This document shows positions 47,540 to 59,100 of a stretch of DNA of 64,000 bases, piece after piece (the stretch's first letter is position 1; the number at the start of each line of letters is the position of its first letter). The translations under genes were made by a program, and so were the position numbers. The notes beneath the pieces were generated by a model, which ran no database searches, was not told the DNA's origin, and saw only the letters and a program-made list of their open reading frames with translations. The stretch comes from Hypericum androsaemum (Eukaryota > Streptophyta > Magnoliopsida > Malpighiales > Hypericaceae): the NCBI GenBank assembly GCA_963995505.1, contig OZ023181.1, positions 17,294,221-17,358,220 on the forward strand. Direction: 5' to 3'.

Positions 47540-48871
47540 TTAATCAACCACGTCACCGCTAAAGAGCTTGTACTTGTTGGCATCAAGAATCAATTTCCTT
47601 AGAGAAGAGAAAGAGTCCATGAGTCCTGCACCTATGAAGACGATTATAATGGTGATTTGATCCAATAAGTGAACGAGGATTTGGGAGGCTTGAAGGTCAC
47701 GTTATATAGGACTATTGGGGGGACGAAGTCTAGTCGGATAAACCCAATTGCCACAATGACACCATTTATATCTCCGAAGAAGGGAAGCATGGCTGGCATA
47801 AAACCGCACAATACATCACGTAAAGGGTTCGAAGGACCAGCCTGAGAATTAGGGGCGAGAAAAAAATCGACATTCACTTAAACAGACCAAACCAAATAAA
47901 AACATATGATTTAGAACCAGATCCAAAAAAAAAATTAGGCCAGATTGGTTCTTTGTTTGCTTAAAAAACAGTTTCCGAATCTGATCTGAATCTTTTTGCA
48001 GAGAACCATAAAGATCGAGAGCAAACCACAATTTTCCATTAGGTAACAAGGAGTGACCTATATGGTGTGTTTGGTATCTTTTATGGACATGCCAAGAGAA
48101 ATAGAACATAATAGTACTGGACAGAACCATTTGTTATAGTTGTTCTGTCCGATATTTGGTAACATTATCACACATTTAGTACACTTCTTGTTTGGTCATG
48201 TTAGTTCACCCTAAAGTTTGGTTAAAGACAAAACTATCCTTCGAAAAAATAAAACAAAAATGTATTATTCATTTTTGAATGTTAACTATCTCAAATATTT
48301 GAATAAACATTCTTTTTGAAGGATTTCAAGTAATCATAATCAAAATCATAGTTAAATGAATCCTAAAGACAAAAAAAGTAAAACTTATCTCTTATAAAAC
48401 AGTCATAGCCATTTTGTTCGTTTTTATCAAATTTTCAAAGCACAAATTTACGCATGTTCCTTTCTTTAGTCTTAACCTCTGTCAAAATCTAGCAATTTAA
48501 TCCCACATAAAAGTTTTAGATGCGCAATTGTTTTTCTAGGTAGATGATTTTTTAGATAGCATTTAATTATCTCGCTATAAGTTCACATTTTCAATGATGA
48601 AGTTACAATTTATAATTTTTTTGGCATAGCTCAACTTTTAGATGCACGATTTTTTTGTTTGGTAGGTTGTCTATTCATCATGATTTTTCTAGTCCTCGGC
48701 TCCAGACCAGATCAGAATCACTTTTTTTGTTTGATTTTGGTCCCGATCCAAAGATTGATTGGATTGGTTCAGATATGTCTTCTATCCTCTTTTCAGTTAC
48801 CAATTCCTATGGTTCGGATTATTTTGGTCCGGTTCGGACCAATTGCTCACCCCTACCGAGGATGAGGTTAC
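47540..48871 (-). pseudogene. GAT1-like amino-acid/GABA permease relic, split by a hAT-like element
   Basis: The minus strand holds the C-terminal exon of an Aa_trans-family transporter: [47 protein letters not shown], then after a 1-nt deletion [20 protein letters not shown] and [18 protein letters not shown] with stop at 47540-47542. A second frame change lies near 47815 ([13 protein letters not shown] precedes CGFM in another frame). The exon resumes right of the hAT element at 48856-48871 (NLIL). Plant GABA transporters end in a similar sequence. It is not functional. Confidence 0.75.
47850..48855. mobile_element. Non-autonomous hAT-like element
   Basis: Ends are TAGGGGCGAG (left) and CTCACCCCTA (right), a TAGGGGYGAG terminal inverted repeat as in many plant hAT MITEs. 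The 8-bp flanks CTGAGAAT (47842-47849) and CCGAGGAT (48856-48863) are a diverged target duplication. Deleting the element rejoins the transporter exon. No transposase is visible; most of the 1 kb is AT-rich. Confidence 0.72.
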
Positions 48872-49664
48872 TGTTGGGTTTTAAATGAAAGTTCAATGCA
48901 AGCCCACAAATGGTAAGACCCAAAATGGAGGCCCAAAGGGAAATGGGAAAGTGCAATCCCACATTGAATAGAGCAAGGAGGATTTCCTTGTTTATAAGGA
49001 ATTTCCCTCCTTGCCTATCAACTTGATTGGCTACCCAAAAGGCTGACCCACCGCTAGCTGCCTGCGAGGACGATGCGAAGCACCGTCCGAGCACGCGCAC
49101 GCGCACGTGCGTGTGCGTATGGCGCATTGGACGCAGGTCGCAATGGGCGCTTTGTGGCGCACTTGGCACTTCGCACGTGCGCATCGTCAAGCGACGAAGA
49201 GCTGCGAGCCTCTTCAAGTTGGCCGCCGACGCGCCTGGAAGGATCCAGAAGCCACCGAAGGGCCACGAGCGCAGCCAGTCAGCCTGTTGGCCGAGCAGAC
49301 GCGTCTCTTCGGGGTGGCTGCCTCCTTGCCTCCTCCAGCCTATAAATAGGCCTGTCCCCCTGCCAGAATTCTCATCCCAGCAGCACATGCACCTTCTAGC
49401 ATTGTTGTCTTCTCCTCTCCCCCCGTTCTTCATCTAAAAAAGAGTCCCAAAAGTTCTGGGTATATAAGGGTTTGCCCGAAAGTTTCGAGATACGTGTGCA
49501 ACGTTCTTGGAAACGCCCTAAACAGTCGTTGTATCTTGGGGACGATTGCCTTAGCCCGTACCGCACTAAAATATACGGGGCAATCTCGTCTTACGGAGAA
49601 AGTGTTCAACACTTGCCTCGACTGAAGTGATCCTAATCAAGTACACCAACTCCTACAAACAACA
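48872..49664 (+). repeat. 5' LTR of the intact copia
   Basis: 793 bp with TATAAATA at 49341-49348 and an alternating CG/CA tract near 49089-49120. It lacks about 175 bp present in the 3' LTR. Confidence 0.95.
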
Positions 49665-49692
49665 ATCGTAAGATGAGATTGTGTACTTGAAG

Positions 49693-52600
49693 ATGGCATC
49701 GACAAGCTCAGCACCAGTGCCAGCGGTCCCGGGAACTGCCCACGCCGAAAGGCTGGCCAAGTTCAACGGTACCGAATTCAAGAGGTGGCAACAGAAGATG
49801 TTGTTCTACCTGACGACGCTCAACCTGGTCCGATTCCTGAAGGAAGAGGCTCCGAAGGTAGCGGAAAATGAGGCAGATCAACAGAAGATCAACGCCCTCG
49901 ATGCATGGAGTCACAGCGACTTCCTATGCCGGAACTACGTCCTGAATGGACTAGACGACACGCTCTACAACGTCTACGCAGAAGCTAAGACCGCTAAAGA
50001 GCTGTGGAGTTCACTCGAGAAGAAGTACAAAACGGAGGATGCCGGGACGAAGAAATTTATCGTCGGACGATTCCTCGACTTCAAGATGGTGGACTCCAAG
50101 AAGGTCATCGACCAAGTGCAAGAGTTGCAGCTGATCCTTCACGAGATCCAAGCCGAAGGGATGCAACTCAGCGAGTCCTTCCAAGTAGCTGCAATGATCG
50201 AGAAGCTCCCCCTGCTGTGGAAGGATTTCAAGAGCTACCTCAAGCACAAGAGGAAGGACATGGGCCTAAAAGACCTAATAGTGAGACTAAGGATCGAGGA
50301 AGACAACCGAAAATCCGAAGTCAAGCAAGGCAAGGCCAACTCTGAGACCACCGTGCACCTCGCTGAGAGAAAAAGTGGCAAGAAGAGGAAGAAGTCCGAG
50401 GATAAGCAGAAGGAGCAAAAGCCCAAGAAGAAAAAGATCAAGGGCGATTGCTACAACTGCGGGAAACCCGGACACATGGCTAAGGACTGTCGCCAGCCGA
50501 AGAAGGACGACCAAGGAAGGGCTAACCTGGCTGAAGACTTATCCCAGATGGATCTGTCAGCCGTAGTGTTTGAAGCCAACCTGGTGGACAATCCGAGAGA
50601 GTGGTTCGTAGACACTGGAGCTACCCGCCACGTCTGCTCGGACAAGGAGATGTTCTCAAACTATATCCCGATCACCGGTCGAAAGCTGTTCATGGGAAAC
50701 TCCGCAACGTCCAAGATCGTTGGTCTGGGAAAGGTGGTCCTGAAGCTGACCTCAGGAAAGGAGCTGACCCTCAAGGATGTGCTGCATGTCCCGGACATCC
50801 GCAAGAACTTAGTTTCTGGCTCACTATTAAGCAAAGCCGGTCTTAAGCTTGTATTTGAGGCTGATAAGTTTGTACTGACCAAAGCGGGTCAATTCATAGG
50901 AAAGGGTTACCTAGAAAGGGGGCTATTTAAGATGAATGTAATAACTGTACATTGCACCTTTAACGGTGAAAATAAAGTTAATACTTCTTCTTACTTGGCC
51001 GAGTGTTCTAATTTATGGCATGGTAGATTAGAACACGTAAATCTAAACTCGCTAAGAAAGTTAGTAAGTTTAAATTTATTATCGAATCTAGAGTTCAACC
51101 CGTCCGATAAATGTGAAGTATGTGTGGAGGCTAAAATGACCAAAGCACCTTTCCATTCAGTGGAAAGAAGTACTACGCCTTTAGAATTAATTCATACGGA
51201 CACTTGCGATATGAAACACATGCAAACTAAAGGCGGGAAGAAATACTTCATCACATTTATCGATGATTGCACGAGATACTATTACGTATATCTCCTAAAG
51301 GGCAAAGACGAAGCTCTTGATGCTTTTAAGAGATATAAGAATGAGGTTGAAAATCAACTCAGCGTGAAAATCAAAATGATCCGAAGTGATCGAGGAGGAG
51401 AATATGTAGCTCCGTTTGAGGAACTCTGTCAAGAATATGGCATTATTCATCAGACAACTGCTCCATATTCACCTCAATCGAATGTCGTAGCTGAACGCAA
51501 AAATCGAACTCTTAAGGAGATGATGAACGCTATGTTGATTAGCTCGGGCTTACCCCAGAACATGTGGGGGGAAGCTGTGCTCTCAGCTAACCACATTCTA
51601 AACAAATTACCACACAAGAAAAGGGATAAAACCTCATATGAACTATGGAAAGGAAGGAAGCCTTCCTACGGTTACCTTAAAGTGTGGGGGTGCCTAGCAA
51701 AGGTCGAAGTACCTAAGCCTAAGCAGGTGCGCATAGGACCCAAGACCATTGATTGCATCTTTATCGGATATGCGCAAAATAGTAGTGCTTATCGATTCTT
51801 GGTGCTTAAATCTGAAAACCCTGAGATAAACACGAGAATGGTCATAGAATCAAGGAACGCAACATTTTTTGAAGAAAGCTTTCCTAATAAGGAAAGAAAG
51901 GAAGCAAGTCCGAAGAAAAGGACTCACGAGACTACGCAAGGGTCAAATCAGGAAGATGATGAACCTAGACGTAGTAAACGGACGAAGGTGACCAAATTTT
52001 TCGGTCCGGACTATCTAACCTATGCGTTAGAAGATGAACCCAGGATAATCCAAGAGGCATTGTCCAGTCCAGATGCTCCTCTCTGGAAGGAAGCTATCAA
52101 TAGTGAGATAGAATCCATTATGCAAAACCACACATGGGAAATCGTGGATCTCCCACCGGGCTGTAAACCTTTGGGATGCAGGTGGATCCTAAAAAGGAAA
52201 TACAAAGCTGATGGATCAATCGACAAGTACAAAGCTCGATTGGTAGCTAAGGGGTTCAAGCAGAAGGAGGGATATGATTTCTTTGACACGTATTCGCCTG
52301 TCACAAGAATCACATCGATTAGAGTACTCATAGCTATTGCAGCACTCTATAACCTCGAGATCCACCAAATAGATGTAAAAACAGCTTTCCTAAATGGAGA
52401 ACTGGAAGAGGAGATATACATGGAGCAACCTGAAGGGTTTGTGGCTCCCGGACAAGAGCATAAAGTGTGCCGACTAGTCAAGTCACTATACGGGCTAAAA
52501 CAAGCGCCGAAACAGTGGCACGAGAAATTTGACGGAACAATGCTGTCAAATGGATTTAAGATCAATGAGTGCGATAAATGTGTTTACATTAAGGGCACAC

Positions 52601-53577
52601 CTGAAGCTTACGTAATTGTATGTCTCTATGTAGATGACTTACTAATTATGGGAAGCAATAAAGAGGTTATTGTGAAAACTAAGAACATGTTAAAGAGACA
52701 CTTTGACATGAAAGATATGGGTCTGGCAGACGTCATACTAGGAATAAAAATTTCTAGGAAAGCTGACGAAATTATCTTGACACAATCCCACTACGTGGAA
52801 AACGTGCTCAAGAAGTTTGAAGCTTTCGACAAACCTCCGGTTAAGACTCCAGTAGATTTGAATCTACACTTAGCCAATAATCGAGGGGACCCAGTATCGC
52901 AACTGAAGTATGCGCAAATTATCGGGAGCTTGATGTATTTAACAAACTGCACTCGTCCCGATATTGCGTACTCGGTTAGTAAACTTAGTAGATTCACAAG
53001 TAATCCAGGAAAGGATCACTGGCTAGCTCTAGAAAGGGTTTTACGGTATTTAAAACATACCATAAACCATGGCATACATTATGCTAAATATCCAGCTGTA
53101 TTAGAAGGATACAGTGACGCAAATTGGATATCGGACACTAAGGACTCCAAATCTACGAGTGGATACGTATTCACCATAGGAGGAGGAGCTGTATCTTGGA
53201 AGTCCTCTAAACAAACGTGCATAGCTCGATCCACCATGGAGTCAGAGTTTATAGCACTAGATAAAGCTGGGGAAGAAGCTGAATGGCTCAGAAACTTCCT
53301 AGAGGATATTCCGTGCTGGAGTAAACCGGTGCCTCCCGTATTGATACATTGTGATAGCATGTCTGCAATTCGGAGAGCACAAAGTACGTTGTACAACGGA
53401 AAGTCTCGACATATCCGTCAGAGACACAATACCGTTAGACAGTTGATCTCTAGTGGGGTGATCACCATTAACTATGTAAAGTCCAAGGACAACTTAGCTG
53501 ATCCTTTTATGAAAGGAATCAATAGAGATCAAATGTACAACGCAGTAAGGGGAATGGGATTAAAATCCACACAATAA
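49693..53577 (+). CDS. Copia gag-pol polyprotein (1294 aa)
   Basis: I chose the ATG at 49693 ([14 protein letters not shown]); upstream in-frame codons have no earlier ATG. Order: gag ([25 protein letters not shown]); a basic linker; zinc knuckle [14 protein letters not shown] (~253-266); aspartic protease with DTGA (~307); GAG-pre-integrase ([19 protein letters not shown]). Integrase has Asp ~503, Asp in SDRGGEY ~566 and Glu in AERKNR ~601. RT shows [21 protein letters not shown] and the catalytic YVDD (~979-982). RNase H shows YSDANW, MESEF and HCDSMSA, ending in the KGINRDQMY segment. No stop or frameshift. It should supply all functions for transposition and could act in trans for non-autonomous copies. 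Confidence 0.96.
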   Translation: MASTSSAPVPAVPGTAHAERLAKFNGTEFKRWQQKMLFYLTTLNLVRFLKEEAPKVAENEADQQKINALDAWSHSDFLCRNYVLNGLDDTLYNVYAEAKTAKELWSSLEKKYKTEDAGTKKFIVGRFLDFKMVDSKKVIDQVQELQLILHEIQAEGMQLSESFQVAAMIEKLPLLWKDFKSYLKHKRKDMGLKDLIVRLRIEEDNRKSEVKQGKANSETTVHLAERKSGKKRKKSEDKQKEQKPKKKKIKGDCYNCGKPGHMAKDCRQPKKDDQGRANLAEDLSQMDLSAVVFEANLVDNPREWFVDTGATRHVCSDKEMFSNYIPITGRKLFMGNSATSKIVGLGKVVLKLTSGKELTLKDVLHVPDIRKNLVSGSLLSKAGLKLVFEADKFVLTKAGQFIGKGYLERGLFKMNVITVHCTFNGENKVNTSSYLAECSNLWHGRLEHVNLNSLRKLVSLNLLSNLEFNPSDKCEVCVEAKMTKAPFHSVERSTTPLELIHTDTCDMKHMQTKGGKKYFITFIDDCTRYYYVYLLKGKDEALDAFKRYKNEVENQLSVKIKMIRSDRGGEYVAPFEELCQEYGIIHQTTAPYSPQSNVVAERKNRTLKEMMNAMLISSGLPQNMWGEAVLSANHILNKLPHKKRDKTSYELWKGRKPSYGYLKVWGCLAKVEVPKPKQVRIGPKTIDCIFIGYAQNSSAYRFLVLKSENPEINTRMVIESRNATFFEESFPNKERKEASPKKRTHETTQGSNQEDDEPRRSKRTKVTKFFGPDYLTYALEDEPRIIQEALSSPDAPLWKEAINSEIESIMQNHTWEIVDLPPGCKPLGCRWILKRKYKADGSIDKYKARLVAKGFKQKEGYDFFDTYSPVTRITSIRVLIAIAALYNLEIHQIDVKTAFLNGELEEEIYMEQPEGFVAPGQEHKVCRLVKSLYGLKQAPKQWHEKFDGTMLSNGFKINECDKCVYIKGTPEAYVIVCLYVDDLLIMGSNKEVIVKTKNMLKRHFDMKDMGLADVILGIKISRKADEIILTQSHYVENVLKKFEAFDKPPVKTPVDLNLHLANNRGDPVSQLKYAQIIGSLMYLTNCTRPDIAYSVSKLSRFTSNPGKDHWLALERVLRYLKHTINHGIHYAKYPAVLEGYSDANWISDTKDSKSTSGYVFTIGGGAVSWKSSKQTCIARSTMESEFIALDKAGEEAEWLRNFLEDIPCWSKPVPPVLIHCDSMSAIRRAQSTLYNGKSRHIRQRHNTVRQLISSGVITINYVKSKDNLADPFMKGINRDQMYNAVRGMGLKSTQ

Positions 53578-54120
53578 AGAACGTCCATAGCGGTAACTCA
53601 ACCATGATGAGTGGAGATCCCACAAACTTGGTTCAATGAGACAACTAAGTTATGGAGGGTTCAGTGAATCACCTGGAACCTATCTCATTCTCAGAAGCTG
53701 CCCAGGTATTAACCTGCAGAGGTGTGGTAAGGATAAGCATTACGCTTTTAATGATTCCTATACCTTGATTAAGGTGGAGTATGGCAGGATACTCCTGATA
53801 GGAGATCACCTATGTAAGTGTGAAGTGAGGCCGCTTCAAATGGGAAAAACACTTATGAATCCAAGATACGGTCCATGGCCGAAACGGACACAACGTGAGA
53901 ACCTAAATATACTAGGGTTATTATTGTGTAAATGTTATTGTCTTGGTTTACACCAAAAGCTGACGGTTCAAGACATCATGTTCACCGAGCAGCGAGTAAA
54001 TCCGATAACATATTACTAGAGAAGGTTCAAAGCCGCAAGCTACCTGTCTCGATGCAATAATAACACGTCAGAACTTTCGATTAGAGTCTACATGCATTAA
54101 TCATCATTCATGTGGGGGAT
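53578..54120 (+). other. Post-polyprotein untranslated region of the copia
   Basis: 540 bp between the pol stop and the 3' LTR. A 127-codon open frame (53636-54019) has no domain and is not called a gene. The stretch ends with the purine tract TGTGGGGGAT needed for plus-strand priming. Confidence 0.6.
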
Positions 54121-55088
54121 TGTTGGGTTTTGAATGAAAGTTCAATGCAAGCCCACAAATGGTAAGGCCCAAAATGGAGGCCCAAAGGGAAATGGGAAAG
54201 TGCAATCCCACATTGAATAGAGCAAGGAGGATTTCCTTGTTTATAAGGAATTTCCCTCCTTGCCTATCAACTTGATTGGCTACCCAAAAGGCTGACCCAC
54301 CGCTAGCTGCCTGCGAGGATGATGCGAAGCACCGTCCGAGCACGAGCACGAGCACGAGCACGCGCACGCGCACGCGCACGTGCGTGTGCGCATAGCGCAT
54401 TGGACGCAGGTCGCAATGGGCGCTTTGTGGCGCACTTGGCACTTCGCTCGTGCGCATCGTCGCGAGGAGCTGGAGGAGCCTTAAGTATTTTGCCCAGGCC
54501 CGGAGGCAGCTGCGCAGCTACCTAAGCGACAAGGAGCTGCGAGCGCCTTCAGGTTGGCCGCCGAAGAGGCACGACGGACTGGAACGTCCAGGAGGCTTCC
54601 AGAAGGCCGAAGGAGTGCGAGATCTCCCGCGAAAGGGCGCGAGCGCAGCCTGGCGCGCCTGGAAGGATCCAGAAGCCACCGAAGGGCCACGAGCGCAGCC
54701 AGTCAACCTGTTGGCCGAGCGGACGCGTCTCTTCGGGGTGGCTGCCTCCTTGCCTCCTCCAGCCTATAAATAGGCCTGTCCCCCTGCCAGAATTCTCATC
54801 CCAGCAGCACATGCACCTTCTAGCATTGTTGTCTTCTCCTCTCCCCCCGTTCTTCATCTAGAAAAGAGTCCCGAAAGTTCTGGGTATATAAGGGTTCGCC
54901 CGAAAGTTTCGAGATACATGTGCAACGTTCTTGGAAACGCCCTAAACAGTCGTTGTATCTTGGGGACGATTGCCTTAGCCCGTACCGCACTGAAATATAC
55001 GGGGCAATCTCGTCTTACGGAGAAAGTGTTCAACACTTGCCTCGACTGAAGTGATCCTAATCAAGTACACCAACTCCTACAAACAACA
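54121..55088 (+). repeat. 3' LTR of the intact copia
   Basis: 968 bp with TATAAATA at 54765-54772. It contains extra blocks around 54450-54535 and 54570-54655 relative to the 5' LTR, and a longer GAGCAC/CGCGCA tract near 54338-54392. Confidence 0.95.
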
Positions 55089-55282
55089 GTTACTTTTTGA
55101 GAATACGATACGATTTACATCTGCATACTTCTTTTTCGTGATCTGGTAATACACCTAAAGTTTAATTGGATATTTGTTGCATCAATAAAACATAAAACCA
55201 TATGTTTCACAAAAAATAATGTTATCACATGATACACATATTAGCTGATAAAAATTGCATATTTTGACTTGATAAAAAAATT

Positions 55283-55617
55283 GGGAAAAAGTTCACAATA
55301 GTACCTCGTGGTTTGCGCGTTTCGCACCGCTGGGTTTGTGAGGGATTTTGAAAAAAAAACAAATCATGGACAATTCTGAATATTTTTTGTATTGCCACGT
55401 TAGTATTTTTGGGTAAAGATTTAATCCTACGTGGCATGTTACATAGGATTAAAAATGGCGTTGTTCCTATGTGGCGAGCGCAATAGACGCTGACTAGACT
55501 CGAGGAGTTAGCCGAACTTTTAATTAATGAGCCTGTGAGCCTTTTTGATGAGTTTTAAACAACAAACTTATTTGTACAAAACGCGCAATCCACAAGATAC
55601 TAATGCGGACATTTTCC
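55283..55617. mobile_element. Probable MULE-type MITE upstream of the PRC2 gene
   Basis: The left end GGGAAAAAGTTCACAATAGT...GTGGTTTGCGCGTTT faces an imperfect inverse on the right (AACGCGCAATCCACAAGATA...GACATTTTCC). The start resembles that of the 630 and 45525 elements. No clear 9-bp duplication was found in the A/T-rich flanks. Confidence 0.55.
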
Positions 55618-56122
55618 AAATAATAAAGTAAAAATTTTCCTTATCACAAATCATTTACGGGCAAAAAGCCAAAGGCTCGTTCTTTCCCCAAATGTTCCTA
55701 AACGTGGAAATCACAGGAAAAAAGCTGTGCGTCCAAACAAGGAAGAAAAATAAAAGAACAGAGTACCACCACGAATTCAAAATCCCAATGCCGCGCTTCC
55801 GTTTCCCCCCAATTTTACTCTATTCTCCTAAACAGGCAAAATAAATAGCCCCAGAAATTACCAAAAAGCCCCCGTCATAAATAAAATAAAACCCGAGTTT
55901 GGAGCTGGAGACCTACCCTCAACCTTTTTAGGGTTTCAAGCCGACGACCCGCCAAATCGGCTCTTTATTTTATCCCTTCGGCCTTTACTTCCATATTAAT
56001 AATTATTAATTAAATAAAGAACAATAATAGATTCCCCTCCGGCGATACTACATCTGTATGAATCGGGTCCCGATCCGGATCCCCATTGTCGATTCGGGTT
56101 CGAGCTCGTCCCGATTCCAACA
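55618..56122 (+). promoter_or_regulatory. Promoter and 5' UTR region of the PRC2 methyltransferase gene
   Basis: Positional inference. The stretch from the MITE to the ATG at 56123 holds a C/T-rich segment and a telobox-type motif, AGGGTTT, at 55930-55936. No convincing TATA box. In plants, teloboxes occur in promoters of growth-related genes and in Polycomb response elements. Confidence 0.5.
55930..55936. promoter_or_regulatory. Telobox (AGGGTTT)
   Basis: AGGGTTT, complement AAACCCT, about 190 bp before the start codon. Known plant factors (telomere-repeat binding proteins) bind this motif. A 7-base match can occur by chance. Confidence 0.45.
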
Positions 56123-59100
56123 ATGGCGTCCCCGGCGACGCCATCGGGTTCCGGTCCTAGATCGGAGCCCCGTATCGACTCCGAGGTAACCGCCACCGTC
56201 TCCTTCGCTCTCTCTTCTCTCTCTCTCTCTCTAGAGAATGCGTTTAGATTTCGCTCGTAGAATAATAGTGTAGCACCTCTTCCGCTTCTTCATACCTTGC
56301 CTTTTAGCTATCCGTTGACCGAGCTACTACTTTGACTTGGGCGAAGACCTCGCGTTTCACGCGGAATTCGATTTCCTTGCATAGATTAGTGGCTGCATTG
56401 TGTTTTCGTTGGCTTGTTACGCGTTAATTTATAATGTGTTTGACAATGTTGAAGGTATTGTGGCCTAGAATTTACTTGTTGACTGCATAATATTGATGAA
56501 TAAGGACTGATTGGCGTGTAGCTACGGGTTCTTTTTCGTGTTCTTTTTTCGATTGTGTGGAACTACGTAGTGTTATGCTGAGTGACGGTAAAACTGCAGG
56601 AACTTTCCACTCCAATGACTAAGGAGATTGCGTCGGTGATTGAAACTTTCAAGAAGAGAGTCGAGGCTGATCGGTGTGTCTCTATACAGGTTTTGAATCT
56701 AGGGAATTGACATCTCTTTTAGCCTTCTTTGTTCTGTGTGGTGCTCGGTTTCATTGCTTGCCATTGTTGAAGTTTGTGGTTATGTCTCTTTTCCAGAAAA
56801 GGATGGAGGAGAATAGGCAGAAGCTGGCCGGTGTGACAAACCATCTCTTTGTGTCGTCTAATGAAAGAATGAATAGTTTGACTAACTCTAGCAATGGCAA
56901 TATGGATTTGTTGACAAAAAGGCAGATCGATGCCCTTGGGATGCACAGCGGTGTTGACTTGAGCAATGGAAATAAGCACGACCATGTTTCTCCGGAAGAT
57001 GCTCATATTACTACGGCAGCTCTTCAGGGAATTAATGGTTCTATGAAGAATGCTCTTCGGCCTATTAAGCTGACAGAAGTGAAGAGATTACCTCCATATA
57101 CTACTTGGATCTTTTTGGACAGGTATTGCACATCTAACCCTAACAGTTCTCATAGAGCAAGAGTGACCTTTCAACTTCAAGACTTTATCTTGTCAAAGCA
57201 AAACTAGATCTCAAGCTGTCGATGTATTTTCCCAACATGCTGATTTTGACCTGTTTAGTTTGATGGAATATGTGATATAGAAATCAAAGAATGACGGAAG
57301 ACCAATCTGTGGTTGGTCGAAGGAGAATCTATTATGATCAAAATGGTGGCGAAGCACTTATCTGCAGTGACAGTGAGGAGGAAAAGGCTGATGAAGATGA
57401 GGAAAAGAGAGAATTTGCACAATCCGAGAACTACATTCTCCGGTAGGTATAACCATCAGTCTGATACGACGCATGCCTTATTCTTGGTTTCTTGTCTTGC
57501 TTCTTCTTTTTCTTCTTGTAGTTTGCGTTAAGTATCTATTGGTATTGTTCTCTTGGTTTATAATTTTTTTTGCAACAGTGCTGTGACTGCTGTCTGATTC
57601 TTGGTTTCATCGTTTATTTTCAAATTTTAACCATGCAACTGAAGAAATGACTGCCCATCGCTCAATCTTTGACTATCCTCGTAGTTAGTGCGATTCTGTT
57701 CTTATCTGAATATTGTAACATCCTCTGATGCAACTTAACTATTGCATTGTGCGGGCTTTCTCTGCTGATGTCAGAATAGATTGATTCTTCTAATTGTAAT
57801 CACATAAACACTTGTGTTCTAACAGTGTTATATTCAGATTCGGGAAAGGTGAATACCTCGTTCATGGGCAGTTAGCGCTTCCTTTAGGTCTGAACTGAAT
57901 GGCTTTGGAACTTCAGCTCAAGCAATAAATGGATTAACTCCCAAAAAAATTAGGATGGTCATGTGAAAGACCTAGGTTTTAGCTTTGGCTGATTAGTATA
58001 TGGTAGCAAAACCATTTGATGCAAGAATACAGAGTCTGCATTGGTATATTTGTTCTTGTTTGCTCATTGAAGATCTATTCTCAGAATACTTGTGAAAATC
58101 CATGTGGTATCATTACAATGGAAGGCACACTTGATTATTCTCCTGGAACTCTATTGCAGAATGACGGTAAACGAAGTTGGTTCTTCTGACGCTGTTATGG
58201 AATTGCTTGCACAATGTTTCTCTAGGACTCCATCTGAAGTCAAGGTAGACCTCTCGATGCGTGCCTAAAGTTACTATAAGTTAGTTGCATAGTATTCTTC
58301 ACCTTTCCTCTGGTTTGCTTGTTTTGTTCTATGTTGATCACCCATCAAAAGTGGAATTCTGCAAGCTTTAGTCCAGCTGTTTCCCATTTGCTTTTTGCTG
58401 GCTTTACACAGATATGAAACAACATCAAACATCTTATACAGGAAAGATATGAAGTCATTTCAAAGGAAGAACATGTTGTTGGTGAAACCAACAGTGGAAA
58501 GAATGAAGCTCAGCTAGACAGTTCATTTTATGATAAGGATCTTGAAGCTGCTTTGGATTCCTTCGACAATTTATTTTGCCGTCGATGTCTGGTAAGAAAT
58601 TTGTTGCCCTTCGTATTTCAGCTTCAGTGTTTTTTTTACTATTTTTGCTAATATTCTGTAATGTTTCTTATATGTCTTTGTCAGGTTTTTGACTGTAGAT
58701 TACATGGATGCTCTCAAGATCTAATTTTCCCTGTAAGTTGGTTACTGTTTTTGTGTGCGTCCTCAACGACTTGTTGCTTGAGGTTCTGATAAGCTCTGAC
58801 ACTCGTAGCACAATTGACAGGCAGAAAAACCTCCTGTATGGAGCCAAGCCGTTGATGAAACTGTCACATGTGGACCACACTGCTATAAGACGGTTTGTTT
58901 TCAACATCTTTTGCTGGCCTAGGAACAGCCTGGTAAATTGGCAAATTGATATTAACATAGAGAAATATCCACTAATGTCAGGCACTGAAGTCAATAAGAA
59001 GTCCTAAAATAAATTCTCCCATTCATGATGATGTTGAAGGAACTTCCACTCATCCATCCGATGATGGCATGGCAAAAAAATCTTCTAAGAAGAAGCCTTC

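Larger units (their letters stand above)
48872..55088 (+). mobile_element. Ty1/copia retrotransposon with intact polyprotein
   Basis: The target duplication GTTAC is perfect (48867-48871 and 55089-55093). The LTRs are 48872-49664 (793 bp) and 54121-55088 (968 bp), starting TGTTGGGTTTT and ending AAACAACA. The purine tract GTGGGGGAT precedes the 3' LTR. A single uninterrupted gag-pol frame lies between them, followed by a ~540-bp non-coding stretch. The element inserted at the edge of the permease relic, in the same orientation as the PRC2 gene downstream. The intact frame and closely similar LTRs indicate a young, possibly active element. No canonical initiator-Met PBS follows the 5' LTR. Confidence 0.95.

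Noticed and set aside
49027..49437. Overlapping open frames within the LTRs
   Set aside because: GC-rich LTR sequence open in several frames; repeated in the other LTR with indels that break the frames.
53636..54019. 127-codon open frame between copia pol and 3' LTR
   Set aside because: No domain and it lies in the normal untranslated stretch before the purine tract; an extra copia gene (env-like) is not supported.
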